From NCBI GenBank assembly GCA_017882445.1, contig JADGPK010000021.1:1-39582 (forward strand): 39,582 nucleotides of DNA, given 5' to 3'. Every line of letters begins with the position of its first letter. The first letter of the stretch is position 1. This document shows positions 15,962 through 24,964 of the stretch, one piece after another. The translations under genes were made by a program, and so were the position numbers. Below the pieces are notes generated by a model. It ran no database searches and had not been told where the DNA came from. It saw only the letters and a program-made list of their open reading frames with translations. Source of the stretch: Solirubrobacteraceae bacterium. Its GTDB lineage: Bacteria > Actinomycetota > Thermoleophilia > Solirubrobacterales > Solirubrobacteraceae.

Positions 15962-17449
15962 CTACCCCGGTGAGAACTCGCGCGCGGCCTGGGCCGCGGC
16001 GGTGGAGGCGCTTGACGCACCCGAAGGCGCAGCGGTGCCCGCGAGCGATTCACCCGAGGAGGTCCCCGTGCTGTACCCGGATCCGGTGCCCGCGGACGCC
16101 GACCGTGCAACCGGCGTCGGGGTGCTGGCAATGGCGGTCGACCGAGACGCGCTCGCCGTCTGTCCGCTCTCGGGACCGAACTCCCGGCTCGCCGTCGCCG
16201 CCGGCGTGAGCGGCCCGGTCGAGGTGGTCGACCCGATCGTCGCGGCGAGAGCGGCCCCAGCGGCGCCACCGGGAGAGATCTGAAACCCCGGCGTGGAGCC
16301 GTGCGCACCCGCGTCGGCTCCCAACGCGCGTGAAGAACGATCGGGGTGAGCGTGCCGACGGGTATGTCCGCCACCCGCCTCGAGCGCGACGCAGGACGCA
16401 CCGACACCCAGCGCGACCAGGCATCCGACGACGAGCTTCGCTCCGACGGACCCACCGGCCAGGAGCCAGCTCCCACCGGCGCCGGCGCCCATGCCGGCGG
16501 CGCCCGGTGTCGCCAGCGCACCGCCGATCCCTCCCCCCACCGGCGCTCCCGCGCCCGCGCCGGCACTCGCGCCGCCGCCACCGGCGAGGCCCCCGCCGAG
16601 CGCGCCCGCACCCGCGCCGGCGCCCGCGTGGACGCCTTCGCCGACGTGCGCGAGCACACCCGCTCCGAGACCCCACGGCAGGAACACGGGCGGCAGCGCA
16701 GCAGCCAGACCCCGCAGAGACGCGACGTAGGCCCGACAGGCGGGACATTCGCTGCCGTGCATCAGCGCCAGGCGGTGACGCTCGCCGTCAGGGTCCAGGA
16801 TGCCGAAGGCCAACCCGCGCATCAGTGAGCCCTGCTCCTCGCACCAGCCACCGTTGCGGATCGTCTCGACGAGCGCGCCGACCTTCCCCGCCACCCCCGG
16901 CCGGCCGGGCCCGCCCCCCTCCATCAGCTTGCGCATCCTGCCCTCGCTCACACCGATCCGTTCCGCGGCCTGCGAGCGCGGAAGGCCCTGCAGGTAGCAG
17001 AGCACGGCCGCTTCCCGCTCGCGCGCGCTGAGTCGGCCGCACAGGCCCTCGAACAGCTGACGCAGCCTCATGCGATCGTCGAGCCGCGCCGCCAGGTCTC
17101 GCTCATCCGCCGCGCTTTCCACCGGCTCGGCGTCCATCAGCCGCTCGCCAACCTCGCCGCGAAGAAGGTCGCCGCCGCGTCGACGCGCGCGATGCTCTTC
17201 GATCCCGCGACGAAAGGTCACCAGCACCAGCCAGCCGGACGGGTTGGCGATCTCCTGGCCGTCGAGCATGGCCATGTAGAGCCCCTGCCACGCCTGGGCG
17301 TAGCACGCCTCCAGATCGCACGGGTCGAGCGTCACGCCGCCGGCCAGCAACCGCCGGCGCGCCGTCGCGATCACCCGCCCGCGCAGCGCCTCGAAGTCCC
17401 GGCGCAGGAGGCGCTCGGCACGGTAACGACGCACGTTCAGGGGGCTCAT
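15962..17449 (-). CDS. ECF-type sigma factor fused to a zinc anti-sigma-like motif, low-complexity linker and membrane helix
   Basis: A 495-residue protein. Residues about 15-95 resemble sigma region 2 (DLEACYAQAWQGLYMAM, then WLVLVTFRRGIEEHRARRR), and 135-178 are sigma region 4 with the helix-turn-helix LSAREREAAVLCYLQGL and SQAAERIGVSEGRMRKLM. At 231-238 H-G-S-E-C-P-A-C fits the HxxxCxxC zinc motif of ZAS anti-sigma factors. A Gly/Ala-rich stretch (about 270-335) leads to one hydrophobic helix (about 338-357), and the last 135 residues are Ser/Thr/Ala/Gly-rich, probably outside the cell. ECF groups with C-terminal anti-sigma-like and membrane extensions are known in Actinobacteria, so this is probably a membrane-tethered, self-inhibited sigma factor. 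No separate anti-sigma gene is adjacent. Confidence 0.85.
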   Translation of the reverse strand: MSPLNVRRYRAERLLRRDFEALRGRVIATARRRLLAGGVTLDPCDLEACYAQAWQGLYMAMLDGQEIANPSGWLVLVTFRRGIEEHRARRRGGDLLRGEVGERLMDAEPVESAADERDLAARLDDRMRLRQLFEGLCGRLSAREREAAVLCYLQGLPRSQAAERIGVSEGRMRKLMEGGGPGRPGVAGKVGALVETIRNGGWCEEQGSLMRGLAFGILDPDGERHRLALMHGSECPACRAYVASLRGLAAALPPVFLPWGLGAGVLAHVGEGVHAGAGAGAGALGGGLAGGGGASAGAGAGAPVGGGIGGALATPGAAGMGAGAGGSWLLAGGSVGAKLVVGCLVALGVGASCVALEAGGGHTRRHAHPDRSSRALGADAGAHGSTPGFQISPGGAAGAALAATIGSTTSTGPLTPAATASREFGPESGQTASASRSTAIASTPTPVARSASAGTGSGYSTGTSSGESLAGTAAPSGASSASTAAAQAAREFSPG

Positions 17450-17484
17450 ACGCCGGGAGCTTAGGCGCCTTCCCTGTATGGCGA

Positions 17485-17490
17485 ATTCTA
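17485..17490 (-). promoter_or_regulatory. Candidate -10 box for the sigma-fusion gene
   Basis: TAGAAT on the minus strand, about 36 bp before the start, just downstream of a small inverted repeat TCTCG-ATG-CGAGA. No convincing -35 is visible, so this is tentative. Confidence 0.3.
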
Positions 17491-17567
17491 CGATTCTCTC
17501 GCATCGAGAAATGGCTCAGGCAGTGGTGGATGGCCGTCGCGCGTCCGTTCAAATTGTCTCCAACCAC

Positions 17568-18665
17568 CTACGCGATGCGGCCGCCCGCCTGCGCGAAGCG
17601 CCCTATCTGGGCGAGGCTCACAGCTCGCATCTCCGCTCCCATCCGGTGAGCCCGGTGCCACTCCACCACCAGCCGGAGCGCATCCTGCAGATCCCATCTC
17701 GGGCGCCATTCGAGCTCCCGCGCCGCATCGCTCGAGTCGAGCGCCAGATGCGCGGCCTCCGGCGGGTTGGCGCTTGGGTCGAGCTCCCAGCGCAGCTCCC
17801 CTCCCCACAGCTCGCCCAGCCGCTCGACGATCCAGCTGACCGTTCGCGCGTCACCGGGCGCAGGCCCGAAGTTCCAAGCGCGCGCGGCGCCCGGCCCGCG
17901 ATACAGAGCCTGGGCGAGTCGCAGATAGCCGTTCAGCGGGTTGAGCACGTGCTGCCACGGACGCACGGCGTGCGGGTTGCGAACCATCAGCGACCCGTCG
18001 CTCTCGACCGCGCGCACGCTGTCGGCGATGAGCCTGTCCTCACCCCAGTCGCCGCCCCCGATCACGTTGCCCGCGCGGGCCGTCGCAAGCCGCGGTGAGC
18101 CCGTCAGCGAGAAGAACGAGCGCCTGTACGCGCAAGCGACCAGCTCCACGCACGCCTTCGAGCTCGAGTACGGATCGGCGCCGCCGAGTTGGTCGCTCTC
18201 CACGAACGGCCGCGAGCGCTCGCCCGGATTGAAGTAGCACTTGTCCGAGGTCACCACCACGACGGCACCCACTCGGCTGCCCTGCCGGCGGACGGCCTCC
18301 AGGACGTTCACGGTACCCATCACGTTGACCTCGTATGTCAACGCCGGCTCGCGCAGCGAGCGCCTGACCAGCGGCTGCGCTGCGAGGTGGAACACGATCT
18401 CTGGATCCGCCTCACCGAGCGCCTCGCGCACCCCGCCGGCGTCACGCACGTCGATCACATGCTCGAGCATGTGATCGCCGACCGCCGCGAGCTCATACAG
18501 GCACGGTCGGGCCGGCGAAGCGGGCGCCAGCCCGGTCACACGGGCGCCCAGGGATTGCAGCCAGAGCGACAGCCACGCGCCCTTGAAGCCGGTGTGACCG
18601 GTGACGAGTACCCGCCGGCCCATCCAGAAGTCTGCGTCGATCTCCACGAGGGCCGGTATCTTCAC
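17568..18665 (-). CDS. rfbG: CDP-glucose 4,6-dehydratase-like SDR
   Basis: This 365-residue extended SDR resembles CDP-glucose 4,6-dehydratase, which makes CDP-4-keto-6-deoxyglucose for 3,6-dideoxyhexoses and related sugars. The NAD motif is TGHTGFKG (22-29), typical of this subgroup in having FKG. S140-D-K starts the catalytic serine region and Y166-S-S-S-K170 is the catalytic YxxxK. GGGDW, MVRNPHAVRPWQHVL and PLNGYLRLAQAL are characteristic of RfbG. GTG 18665 is chosen because it gives the usual N-terminus (DADFWMGRRVLVTG) with GGAGG 12 nt upstream; ATG 18623 is an alternative. It is divergent from the WecG-like gene. No CDP-glucose pyrophosphorylase is visible here, so CDP-glucose must come from elsewhere. 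Confidence 0.9.
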   Translation of the reverse strand: MKIPALVEIDADFWMGRRVLVTGHTGFKGAWLSLWLQSLGARVTGLAPASPARPCLYELAAVGDHMLEHVIDVRDAGGVREALGEADPEIVFHLAAQPLVRRSLREPALTYEVNVMGTVNVLEAVRRQGSRVGAVVVVTSDKCYFNPGERSRPFVESDQLGGADPYSSSKACVELVACAYRRSFFSLTGSPRLATARAGNVIGGGDWGEDRLIADSVRAVESDGSLMVRNPHAVRPWQHVLNPLNGYLRLAQALYRGPGAARAWNFGPAPGDARTVSWIVERLGELWGGELRWELDPSANPPEAAHLALDSSDAARELEWRPRWDLQDALRLVVEWHRAHRMGAEMRAVSLAQIGRFAQAGGRIA

Positions 18666-18734
18666 GCAATCGCGACGCCTCCAGCCTGCACCCCATCGAC
18701 CTCGCCCCCTTCCGCCCCGCCCACCCGCGTCGAG

Positions 18735-19484
18735 GTGCTCGGCATCCCACTGGCGGTCTCCGACTACGAGGAGGTCATCGACTGGATGGAGTCGTTGATC
18801 GCCGGCGGGGGCCGCGGCTACGTGACCGCCGCGGCGGTCAACCTCGTGATGTCCGCACGCGAGGATCCCGAGGCGCTGGCCGCGGTGCTCGGCGCGACGC
18901 TCGCGGTTCCCGACGGTCAACCGCTCGTGTGGGCGCTGCGCGCGCTCGGGCACTCGCGCGCCACGCGGGTCTACGGCCCCGACCTGATGGCCCGCTTCTG
19001 CGAGCGCGCCGCGCGCAACGGCACACCCATGTACCTGTACGGCGGCCGTACGCCCGAGGCGCTTGCGCTGCTGGAAGGGCGCCTGCGCGAGCGCTTCCCA
19101 GGCCTTGAGATCGTGGGCGGCTTCTCGCCGCCCTTCCGCGAGGCGACCCCCGCGGAGGAGGAGAGCGTCATCGCCGCCATCAACTCCTCGGGCGCCGCCG
19201 TGGTGTGGGTGGGCACCGGTCAGCCAAAGCAGGAGAAGTGGATGCTGCGGATGCGTCCCCACCTCACCGCGCCACTGCTCGTGGGGGTGGGCGCGGCATT
19301 CGACTTCCACGCCGGCCTGGTCTCCCAGGCGCCGCGCTGGATGCAGCGCAGTGGCCTGGAGTGGACCTACCGGCTCTCACGCGAACCGCGACGCCTGTGG
19401 TGGCGCTACGCGCGTTACAACCCACTGTTCGTGGTCGGCTTCCTGCGCCAATACATGCATCACCTCGGCGATCGCCGCGCCTGA
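18735..19484 (+). CDS. WecG/TagA/CpsF-family glycosyltransferase
   Basis: Membrane-associated transferase of the GT26 family, which adds N-acetylmannosamine or its uronic acid, or other hexoses, to polyprenyl-diphospho-sugars. Family landmarks: YVTAAAVNLVMSARED, VPDGQPLVWALR (catalytic-site aspartate), GTGQPKQEKWM, GVGAAFDFHAG, and the C-terminal APRWMQRSGLEWTYRL, WWRYARYN membrane-docking part. The start is unclear. GTG 18735 falls just inside the first strand (RVEVLGIPL), has no ribosome site and may lose a few residues; the next in-frame start upstream (GTG near 18594) would overlap the divergent dehydratase. Likely adds the second sugar of the repeat unit. Confidence 0.88.
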   Translation: MLGIPLAVSDYEEVIDWMESLIAGGGRGYVTAAAVNLVMSAREDPEALAAVLGATLAVPDGQPLVWALRALGHSRATRVYGPDLMARFCERAARNGTPMYLYGGRTPEALALLEGRLRERFPGLEIVGGFSPPFREATPAEEESVIAAINSSGAAVVWVGTGQPKQEKWMLRMRPHLTAPLLVGVGAAFDFHAGLVSQAPRWMQRSGLEWTYRLSREPRRLWWRYARYNPLFVVGFLRQYMHHLGDRRA

Positions 19485-19550
19485 CGCTTTGGTGATCCGA
19501 GCAGACACAGCGGCCGGGGCCACCCGAACGCCGCTAACCTCTTGCCTTCG

Positions 19551-20825
19551 ATGACCCCCTCGCAGAGCACCGCCGACGTCGCCGTCGTCGGCCTCGGCCG
19601 CGTAGGGCTGCCACTGGCATTGTCGTTCGCCGATCGCGGCCTGAGCGTGATCGGGGTCGACAACGACCCCGTCCGCCTCGGAGCGGTGCGTGAAGGCAGG
19701 ATGCCGTTTGCGGAGACCGGTGCTCAGGAGCTGCTGGACAGGGTGCACGGCGCGGGAGGACTCTCGCTGTCCGAGCGCGTGGCCGACGCTGCCGGGGCGC
19801 GCCACATCGTGATCACGCTGGGAACGCCGTCGTTCTCGCACATCGAGATCGACATGCGCGACATCCGCTCGGCGCTCGACGATCTGCTGGGGGTGCTCAC
19901 GCCCGGCCATTCGCTGATCCTGCGCTCCACGGTCGCCCCGGGAACGACCGAATTCGTCGCCGGCTACCTGACCAAGCACCGCGGCTTCAACATCGGCGAG
20001 GAGGTGTTCGTGGCGCACGCGCCCGAGCGCATCGCCGCGGGACGGTTCCTGCAGGAGATCGACACGCTGCCGTGCATCATCGGCGGCGTGGGCGAGCGCT
20101 CGGGGGAGGTCGTGGCGGAGCTGTTCAGCGCGTTCCGCGCGCCGATCGTGCAGACGACCCCCGTCCAGGCCGAGCTGGCGAAGATATGGGCGAACATCAT
20201 CCGCTACACGCATTTCGCCCTGCCCAACCTGCTGATGATGGACTGCGAGCGCTACGAGGCGAACGTCTTCGAGGTCATCGACCTGATCAACCGCGACTAT
20301 CCCCGCGGCGGGATCGCCCAGCCGGGGCTGACGGCCGGAACGTGCCTGCGCAAGGACTTCGCCTTCTCGGAGGAGCGCTCCGCGGCGCCCGGAATGCTGC
20401 TCGCGGTCTCGCGCGTGAACGAGTCGGTGCCGCTGTTCCTGCTCGAGGGAGCCAGACGGCGCCTGGGGACGCTCGCCAACCGCAAGGTCGCCGTGCTCGG
20501 GCTGGCTTTCAAGGCCGACACAGACGATGAGCGGGACTCGCTCGCGCACAAGCTGATCCGCCTGCTCGAGCGCGAGCTCGCCGATGTGGTCGTGCACGAC
20601 CCGCACGTTCCCACCCCCACGCTGAGCTTCGAGGAGGCCGTCGATGAAGCGGAGATGGTCGTGGTGGCGACCAACCACTCGGAGTTCTGCGACCAGCGCG
20701 CGCTGGTCGAGATCGCCGCGCGCGCGGCCGGCGACTGCCTGGTGGTGGATCCATGGAACTGCTGGGGCGTCGCGCAGGTGTTCGCCTACGTCTCCGAGCT
20801 GGCAGCTCTGGGAGCCATCGGGTGA
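19551..20825 (+). CDS. Nucleotide-sugar dehydrogenase (UDP-glucose/UDP-ManNAc dehydrogenase family)
   Basis: This 424-residue NAD-dependent four-electron dehydrogenase oxidises a nucleotide sugar to its uronic acid. The N-terminal Rossmann motif is VVGLGRVGLPLALSFADRG, and the catalytic Cys265 lies in AGTCLRKDFAF, a variant of the usual GGxCxPKD. The C-terminal domain contains VAVLGLAFKADTDDERDS and VVHDPHVP. The substrate cannot be assigned from motifs. ATG 19551 fits the N-terminal strand. Its stop overlaps the next gene's GTG as GTGA, so the two are co-translated. Confidence 0.92.
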   Translation: MTPSQSTADVAVVGLGRVGLPLALSFADRGLSVIGVDNDPVRLGAVREGRMPFAETGAQELLDRVHGAGGLSLSERVADAAGARHIVITLGTPSFSHIEIDMRDIRSALDDLLGVLTPGHSLILRSTVAPGTTEFVAGYLTKHRGFNIGEEVFVAHAPERIAAGRFLQEIDTLPCIIGGVGERSGEVVAELFSAFRAPIVQTTPVQAELAKIWANIIRYTHFALPNLLMMDCERYEANVFEVIDLINRDYPRGGIAQPGLTAGTCLRKDFAFSEERSAAPGMLLAVSRVNESVPLFLLEGARRRLGTLANRKVAVLGLAFKADTDDERDSLAHKLIRLLERELADVVVHDPHVPTPTLSFEEAVDEAEMVVVATNHSEFCDQRALVEIAARAAGDCLVVDPWNCWGVAQVFAYVSELAALGAIG

Positions 20826-21808
20826 GCAGGGTTCTCGTCACCGGCGGCGCCGGGACCATCGGCGCCGCCGTGGTCAGACGCCTGCTCACCGACCCGGCCT
20901 ACGAGGTGCGGGTGTCAGACCAGCGCGCGGCGCCGCTGTGGATGCGCGAGGGCTGCGAGGTCCACACCGGCGACCTGCGCTCGCTCGAGCAGGCGCGCAC
21001 GGCCACCAAGGGTTGCACGCATGTCATCCACCTGGCGGCGATCGTCGGCGGGATCGCCAACTTCCACCGGCTCCCCCACACCCTCACCGAGGTCAACAAC
21101 GCGCTCTACAACGCCGTCATCCGCGCGGCTCTCGACCTGGAGGTCGAGCGGTTCGTGTACGTGTCGTCCTCGATGGTCTTCGAGCAGGCCGAGCTGTTCC
21201 CCACCCCCGAGGACTACCTGCCGCGATGCCCGGTGCCGGTATCCGCATACGGCTTTTCGAAGCTCACCGGTGAGGTCTACTGTCGCGCGGCGCACGACGA
21301 GCACGACCTCCCCTACACGATCTGCCGTCCGTTCAACGCATACGGCCCGGGAGAGCTGCCCGACGAGGAGCCCGGGATCGCCCACGCGGTCCCCGACCTG
21401 ATCAACAAGGTGCTCTCCGGACAGCGGCCGCTGAAGATCTTCGGCTCCGGCGAGCAGACCCGGACGCTCACCCATGTGGATGACATCGCCGACGGGGTGG
21501 TCACGGCCATGAGCTCGCCGGCGGGCCTGAACGAGGATTTCAACATCTCGGCCTCACGCGAGCTGACCGTGGCCGAGATCGCGCGCATCGTATGGACGGC
21601 CTGCGGCGAGGACGAGGAGACCTTCGAGCTCGAGCACCTGCCCACGTTCGCCGTCGACGTCCAGCGGCGCTGGCCCTCGGTGGAGAAGGCGCGGCGGCTG
21701 CTGGGCTGGGAGGCGCGGATCGAGGTGGAGGACGGGATCGCCGCGACCGTGCAATGGCTGCGCGAGCGGCGCGCCACAGCCGAGCCGGCCGCTTCAGCCT
21801 CCTCGTGA
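20822..21808 (+). CDS. NAD-dependent epimerase/dehydratase (extended SDR)
   Basis: This 328-residue sugar-nucleotide SDR has an N-terminal [21 protein letters not shown]-binding motif, the catalytic region [10 protein letters not shown] and YGFSK (YxxxK). [18 protein letters not shown] and FNAYGPGE recall UDP-glucose and GDP-mannose epimerases, but nothing fixes the substrate. The start is GTG 20822, overlapping the dehydrogenase stop by 4 bp and directly followed by the first strand. Possibly epimerises the product of the upstream dehydrogenase; that is inference from coupling. Confidence 0.9.
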   Translation: MSRVLVTGGAGTIGAAVVRRLLTDPAYEVRVSDQRAAPLWMREGCEVHTGDLRSLEQARTATKGCTHVIHLAAIVGGIANFHRLPHTLTEVNNALYNAVIRAALDLEVERFVYVSSSMVFEQAELFPTPEDYLPRCPVPVSAYGFSKLTGEVYCRAAHDEHDLPYTICRPFNAYGPGELPDEEPGIAHAVPDLINKVLSGQRPLKIFGSGEQTRTLTHVDDIADGVVTAMSSPAGLNEDFNISASRELTVAEIARIVWTACGEDEETFELEHLPTFAVDVQRRWPSVEKARRLLGWEARIEVEDGIAATVQWLRERRATAEPAASASS

Positions 21809-21863
21809 CGATGCCGCCGACGGGCCGCCGGCACATCGCCCGCGGCCGATAGGCTCCCGCCCC

Positions 21864-23864
21864 ATGCCCGAACCCCGCAAAGCGCTGATCACCGGTGTGA
21901 CCGGCCAGGACGGCTCCTATCTGGCCGAGCTGCTGCTCGAGAAGGGGTACGAGGTCCACGGCATGGTGCGCCGCGCCTCGACCGAGAAGTTCGACCGCAT
22001 CGAGCACATTCGCGACCGCATCACATTCCACCAGGGCGACCTGCTCGACCAGCGCTCGCTCGTCGACGCGCTGCGCGCCTCGCGTCCCAGCGAGATCTAC
22101 AACCTCGCCGCCATGTCCTTCGTCGCCGTGTCCTGGATCCAGCCGACGCTGACCGCCGAGTTCACCGGCGTGGGCGTCACGCGGATGCTCGAGGCGATGC
22201 GCGAAGTCTGCCCCGACGCCCGCTTCTACCAGGCCTCCTCCAGCGAGATGTTCGGCAAGGTGCTCGAGGTCCCCCAGACCGAGACCACGCCGTTCTACCC
22301 GCGCTCGCCCTACGGCGTCGCCAAGGCCTACGGCCACTTCATCACGGTCAACTACCGCGAGTCCTACGACCTGCACGCGACGTCGGGGATACTTTTCAAC
22401 CACGAGTCCATCTGTTCGAACACCCCGCTTCTCGTCAGGGATGACGGGATCATCTCGGTCAAGACGCCGGTGGATCTCGTCCCGCTCTTGAGGAAGGGCG
22501 GATCGGTCCAGAACTTCATTCCCAAGTCGTTCCTCGAGATCTGGGACGGAGCGGATTGGACGCCGATAAACGCGATCACGGCGACGCGCCGGCGCCGAAC
22601 CGATCCCGATCATCAGCTGATCTCGATCCAGGCCCGGGCGGGAGTCGTCGAGGTGACGGCACATCACAACATGCTCGACTCAGAGCGCGAGAAGGTTCCT
22701 GCACGCGACGTCGAGCCGGGCGATCAACTCGCCCTCGCGGAAGAGATGCCGCAAGCGGCCGGGTGGACCGCCGCAACGGCTGAGATGGCCGAGTTCCTGG
22801 GCCTGCTCGCCGCTGACGGTTACGTACACCGAGACGGCACAGGCATCCGCTTCACCAACAACGATCCGATTCTTCGTCTTCGCGTCGCGACCCTGTGGTT
22901 ACAGCTTTTCCTTGGCAGCTCCCGAGAATGGACCGGAACATCCGGTTGGGACGACGACGCGGTGGTTGAGCACATCAATCTCACCGGTAGCAGCGGGACA
23001 GCCAGATGGCTGCGGGAGCAGCTGTACACCGCGACCGACCTCAAGCAGGTTCCGGCTCTCGTTCTCAACGCGAGCGCCGAGATCCAGCAGGCATTCATCA
23101 AGGGCTACTACGCGGGCGATGGGCTCAAGGCCGGCAATGGCGCGTCGATTACGACCAACAGCCCGGTCCTCGCTCAGGGCCTCTGCTGGATGTACCAGGT
23201 GAACGGGCAGCCTGCCTCCGTGTACGTCGAGCAACGTGGCACGAAGACCTACTACCACCTCAATCTTGCCTCGGCGGTGAGAGTGGGCGCCAAGGGTGAG
23301 CACCTGCGCAAGAACCCCGCCGAAGTCAGACGTGTAGCGGCCGCCGTCGTGCCCGACGACGAATGGACATTCGATGTGGCGACAGAGAGCGGAGCCTTCT
23401 GTGCGGGCGTAGGGCGCGTCGTCATCTCCAACTCTCCCCGCCGCGGCCTGGAGTTCGTGACGCGCAAGATCACCTGGCACGCGGCGGCGATCAAGCATGG
23501 CCTGGCCAAGGAGGTCCGTCTGGGCAACCTCGACGCCGAACGCGACTGGGGCTATGCCAAGGACTACGTCGAGGCCATGTGGCTGATGCTCCAGCGTGAC
23601 GATCCCCAGGACTACGTCATCGCCACCGGCCAGGCCCACTCGGTGCGCGAATGCTGCCAGGTCGCCTTCGACGAGGCGGGCCTCGGCGACTTCGAGCCCT
23701 ACGTCACGATCGATCCCTCGTTCGTGCGGCCGGCCGAGGTCGACCACCTGATCGGCAGCCCGGCCAAGGCCGAGCGCGACCTCGGTTGGAAGCCCGAGAC
23801 CACGTTTGAGGAGCTGATCAGGCTGATGACCCAGGCCGACCTGGCGTTGCTCGCGCGCCGCTGA
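21864..23864 (+). CDS. gmd: GDP-mannose 4,6-dehydratase interrupted by an in-frame intein
   Basis: A 666-residue precursor. The exteins (1-181 and 524-666, 324 residues together) form a normal-length GDP-mannose 4,6-dehydratase, which converts GDP-mannose to GDP-4-keto-6-deoxymannose. The NADP motif is [15 protein letters not shown], the catalytic residues are in [10 protein letters not shown] and Y150-G-V-A-K154, and the conserved [17 protein letters not shown] follows the insert. The intein (182-523) splits the invariant LFNHESPRRG loop that contacts cofactor and nucleotide, so the unspliced protein should be inactive. The stop lies 5 bp before the aminotransferase start. With the aminotransferase the product could be GDP-perosamine; with a reductase, GDP-rhamnose. 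Both pathways are inference. Confidence 0.95.
   Translation: MPEPRKALITGVTGQDGSYLAELLLEKGYEVHGMVRRASTEKFDRIEHIRDRITFHQGDLLDQRSLVDALRASRPSEIYNLAAMSFVAVSWIQPTLTAEFTGVGVTRMLEAMREVCPDARFYQASSSEMFGKVLEVPQTETTPFYPRSPYGVAKAYGHFITVNYRESYDLHATSGILFNHESICSNTPLLVRDDGIISVKTPVDLVPLLRKGGSVQNFIPKSFLEIWDGADWTPINAITATRRRRTDPDHQLISIQARAGVVEVTAHHNMLDSEREKVPARDVEPGDQLALAEEMPQAAGWTAATAEMAEFLGLLAADGYVHRDGTGIRFTNNDPILRLRVATLWLQLFLGSSREWTGTSGWDDDAVVEHINLTGSSGTARWLREQLYTATDLKQVPALVLNASAEIQQAFIKGYYAGDGLKAGNGASITTNSPVLAQGLCWMYQVNGQPASVYVEQRGTKTYYHLNLASAVRVGAKGEHLRKNPAEVRRVAAAVVPDDEWTFDVATESGAFCAGVGRVVISNSPRRGLEFVTRKITWHAAAIKHGLAKEVRLGNLDAERDWGYAKDYVEAMWLMLQRDDPQDYVIATGQAHSVRECCQVAFDEAGLGDFEPYVTIDPSFVRPAEVDHLIGSPAKAERDLGWKPETTFEELIRLMTQADLALLARR
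22407..23432 (+). other. Intein with LAGLIDADG homing endonuclease domain in gmd
   Basis: A 342-residue insertion, precursor residues 182-523, that keeps the host frame. Block A is [14 protein letters not shown] with Ser182 as first nucleophile. Block B is VTAHHNML (T265, H268), followed by [21 protein letters not shown] blocks are LGLLAADGY (312-320, catalytic D318) and [10 protein letters not shown] (411-420, D419). Block F is [15 protein letters not shown], and block G is VVISN with terminal Asn523, then Ser524 as the +1 nucleophile. The usual penultimate His is Ser522. Ser at both junctions and the uninterrupted NHES motif of the paralogue at 27007-27990 fix the boundaries. By eye the codons are somewhat less GC-rich than in the exteins, which suggests separate ancestry. 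Confidence 0.93.
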
Positions 23865-23869
23865 GCGCC

Positions 23870-24964
23870 ATGGGCGTCCCCCTGTTCGACACCTCGACGC
23901 CGCTGATCGCGCTGAGGGCCGAGCTGCGCGCCGCGATCGAGGAGGTGCTCGCCTCCGAGCGCTACATCCTCGGACCGCAGGTCAGCGCGTTCGAGGCCGA
24001 GTTCGCCGCCTACTGCGGCGCCTCCCACGCCGTCGGCGTCGCCAACGGCACCGACGCGATCACGATCGCGCTGCGGGCCATGGGCGTCGGTCCCGGCGAC
24101 GACGTAGTCGTGCCCTCCTTCACCTTCTACGCCTCCGTCGAGGCCATCGTGCCGACGGGCGCCCGGCCGGTCTTCTGCGACATCGACCCGGACACCTACT
24201 GCGTCACCGCCGACACAGTCCGCGCCGCGCTCACGCCCGCCACGAAGGCCGTCATCGCCGTGCACCTGTTCGGCAACGTCGCGCCCGTCGCCGAGATCGA
24301 GGCGCTCGGCGTTCCCGTGCTCGAGGACGCCGCCCAGGCGGCCGGGTCTACGGCCGGCGAGCGGCGGGCGGGCGCGCTCGGCGCCGCCGCCACGTTCTCG
24401 TTCTTCCCATCCAAGAACCTCGGCTGCTTCGGCGACGGCGGCGCCATCACCACCGACGACGCCGACATCGCCGAACGCGCTCGCACCCTGCGCTTCCACG
24501 GCTCCCACGACAAGGTCGGCTACGTGCAGATCGGCTACAACTCGCGCCTGGATGAGCTTCAGGCGGCGATCCTGCGCGTCCAGCTGCCGCACCTCGACGA
24601 GTGGGCCGACGGTCGCCGGCGGGCTGGGCGCCTCTACCGCGAGGCCGGTCTCGGCGAGCTCGTCGGGCTGCCGCAGGCCGCCGACGGCGCCTCGCCGGCC
24701 TGGCACCTCTACGTCGTGAGCGACCCGGAGGTCGATCGCCTGGAAGGCGCGCTCTCCGCCGCGGGAATCGGATTCAAGGCCTACTACCGCACGCCCGTGC
24801 ACCGCCAGGAGCCGATGCGCGAGTGGGGCGCCGGCGTCGAGCTCCCGGCGACCGAGCTGGCCGCGCGCCGCCACCTGGCGATCCCGATGAGCCCGGTGCT
24901 GGAGCGCGGGCAGGTCGATGAGGTCCTCGCAGCGGTCGCGACGATACGCGGCGCCGCCGTCTAG
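23870..24964 (+). CDS. DegT/DnrJ/EryC1/StrS-family sugar aminotransferase
   Basis: This 364-residue PLP enzyme aminates a keto-sugar nucleotide. PLP-site landmarks: ANGTDAITIALRAMG (phosphate-binding), VVVPSFTFYAS, LEDAAQAAGS (the aspartate that contacts PLP) and SFFPSK182NLGCFGDGGA with the Schiff-base lysine. NSRLDELQAAILRVQLPHL is typical of the family. It follows gmd by 5 bp, so GDP-4-keto-6-deoxymannose is a plausible substrate (perosamine synthase-like). The sequence also resembles WbpE-type 3-aminotransferases acting on UDP-3-keto-uronic acids, and the convergent acyltransferase and dehydrogenase would suit that route. Its stop shares the palindrome CTAG with the stop of the convergent gene. 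Confidence 0.93.
   Translation: MGVPLFDTSTPLIALRAELRAAIEEVLASERYILGPQVSAFEAEFAAYCGASHAVGVANGTDAITIALRAMGVGPGDDVVVPSFTFYASVEAIVPTGARPVFCDIDPDTYCVTADTVRAALTPATKAVIAVHLFGNVAPVAEIEALGVPVLEDAAQAAGSTAGERRAGALGAAATFSFFPSKNLGCFGDGGAITTDDADIAERARTLRFHGSHDKVGYVQIGYNSRLDELQAAILRVQLPHLDEWADGRRRAGRLYREAGLGELVGLPQAADGASPAWHLYVVSDPEVDRLEGALSAAGIGFKAYYRTPVHRQEPMREWGAGVELPATELAARRHLAIPMSPVLERGQVDEVLAAVATIRGAAV

Noticed and set aside
16488-16660. GC-rich repeated DNA considered as a repeat array or CRISPR-like element
   Set aside because: It is simply the Gly/Ala codon run in the sigma-fusion gene; the units are irregular and have no spacers.
17494-17510. Inverted repeat TCTCG-ATG-CGAGA as a terminator after the CDP-glucose dehydratase gene
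   Set aside because: Only five paired bases and no T-tract; at most part of the control region of the sigma-fusion gene.
22407-23432. Group I/II intron or insertion sequence in gmd instead of an intein
   Set aside because: The frame is open from end to end with intein protein motifs at both borders; there are no terminal inverted repeats, target duplication or transposase.
22899-23747. Open frame opposite the intein, considered as a separate endonuclease gene
   Set aside because: No endonuclease motif on the minus strand; the LAGLIDADG blocks are on the plus strand in the gmd frame.
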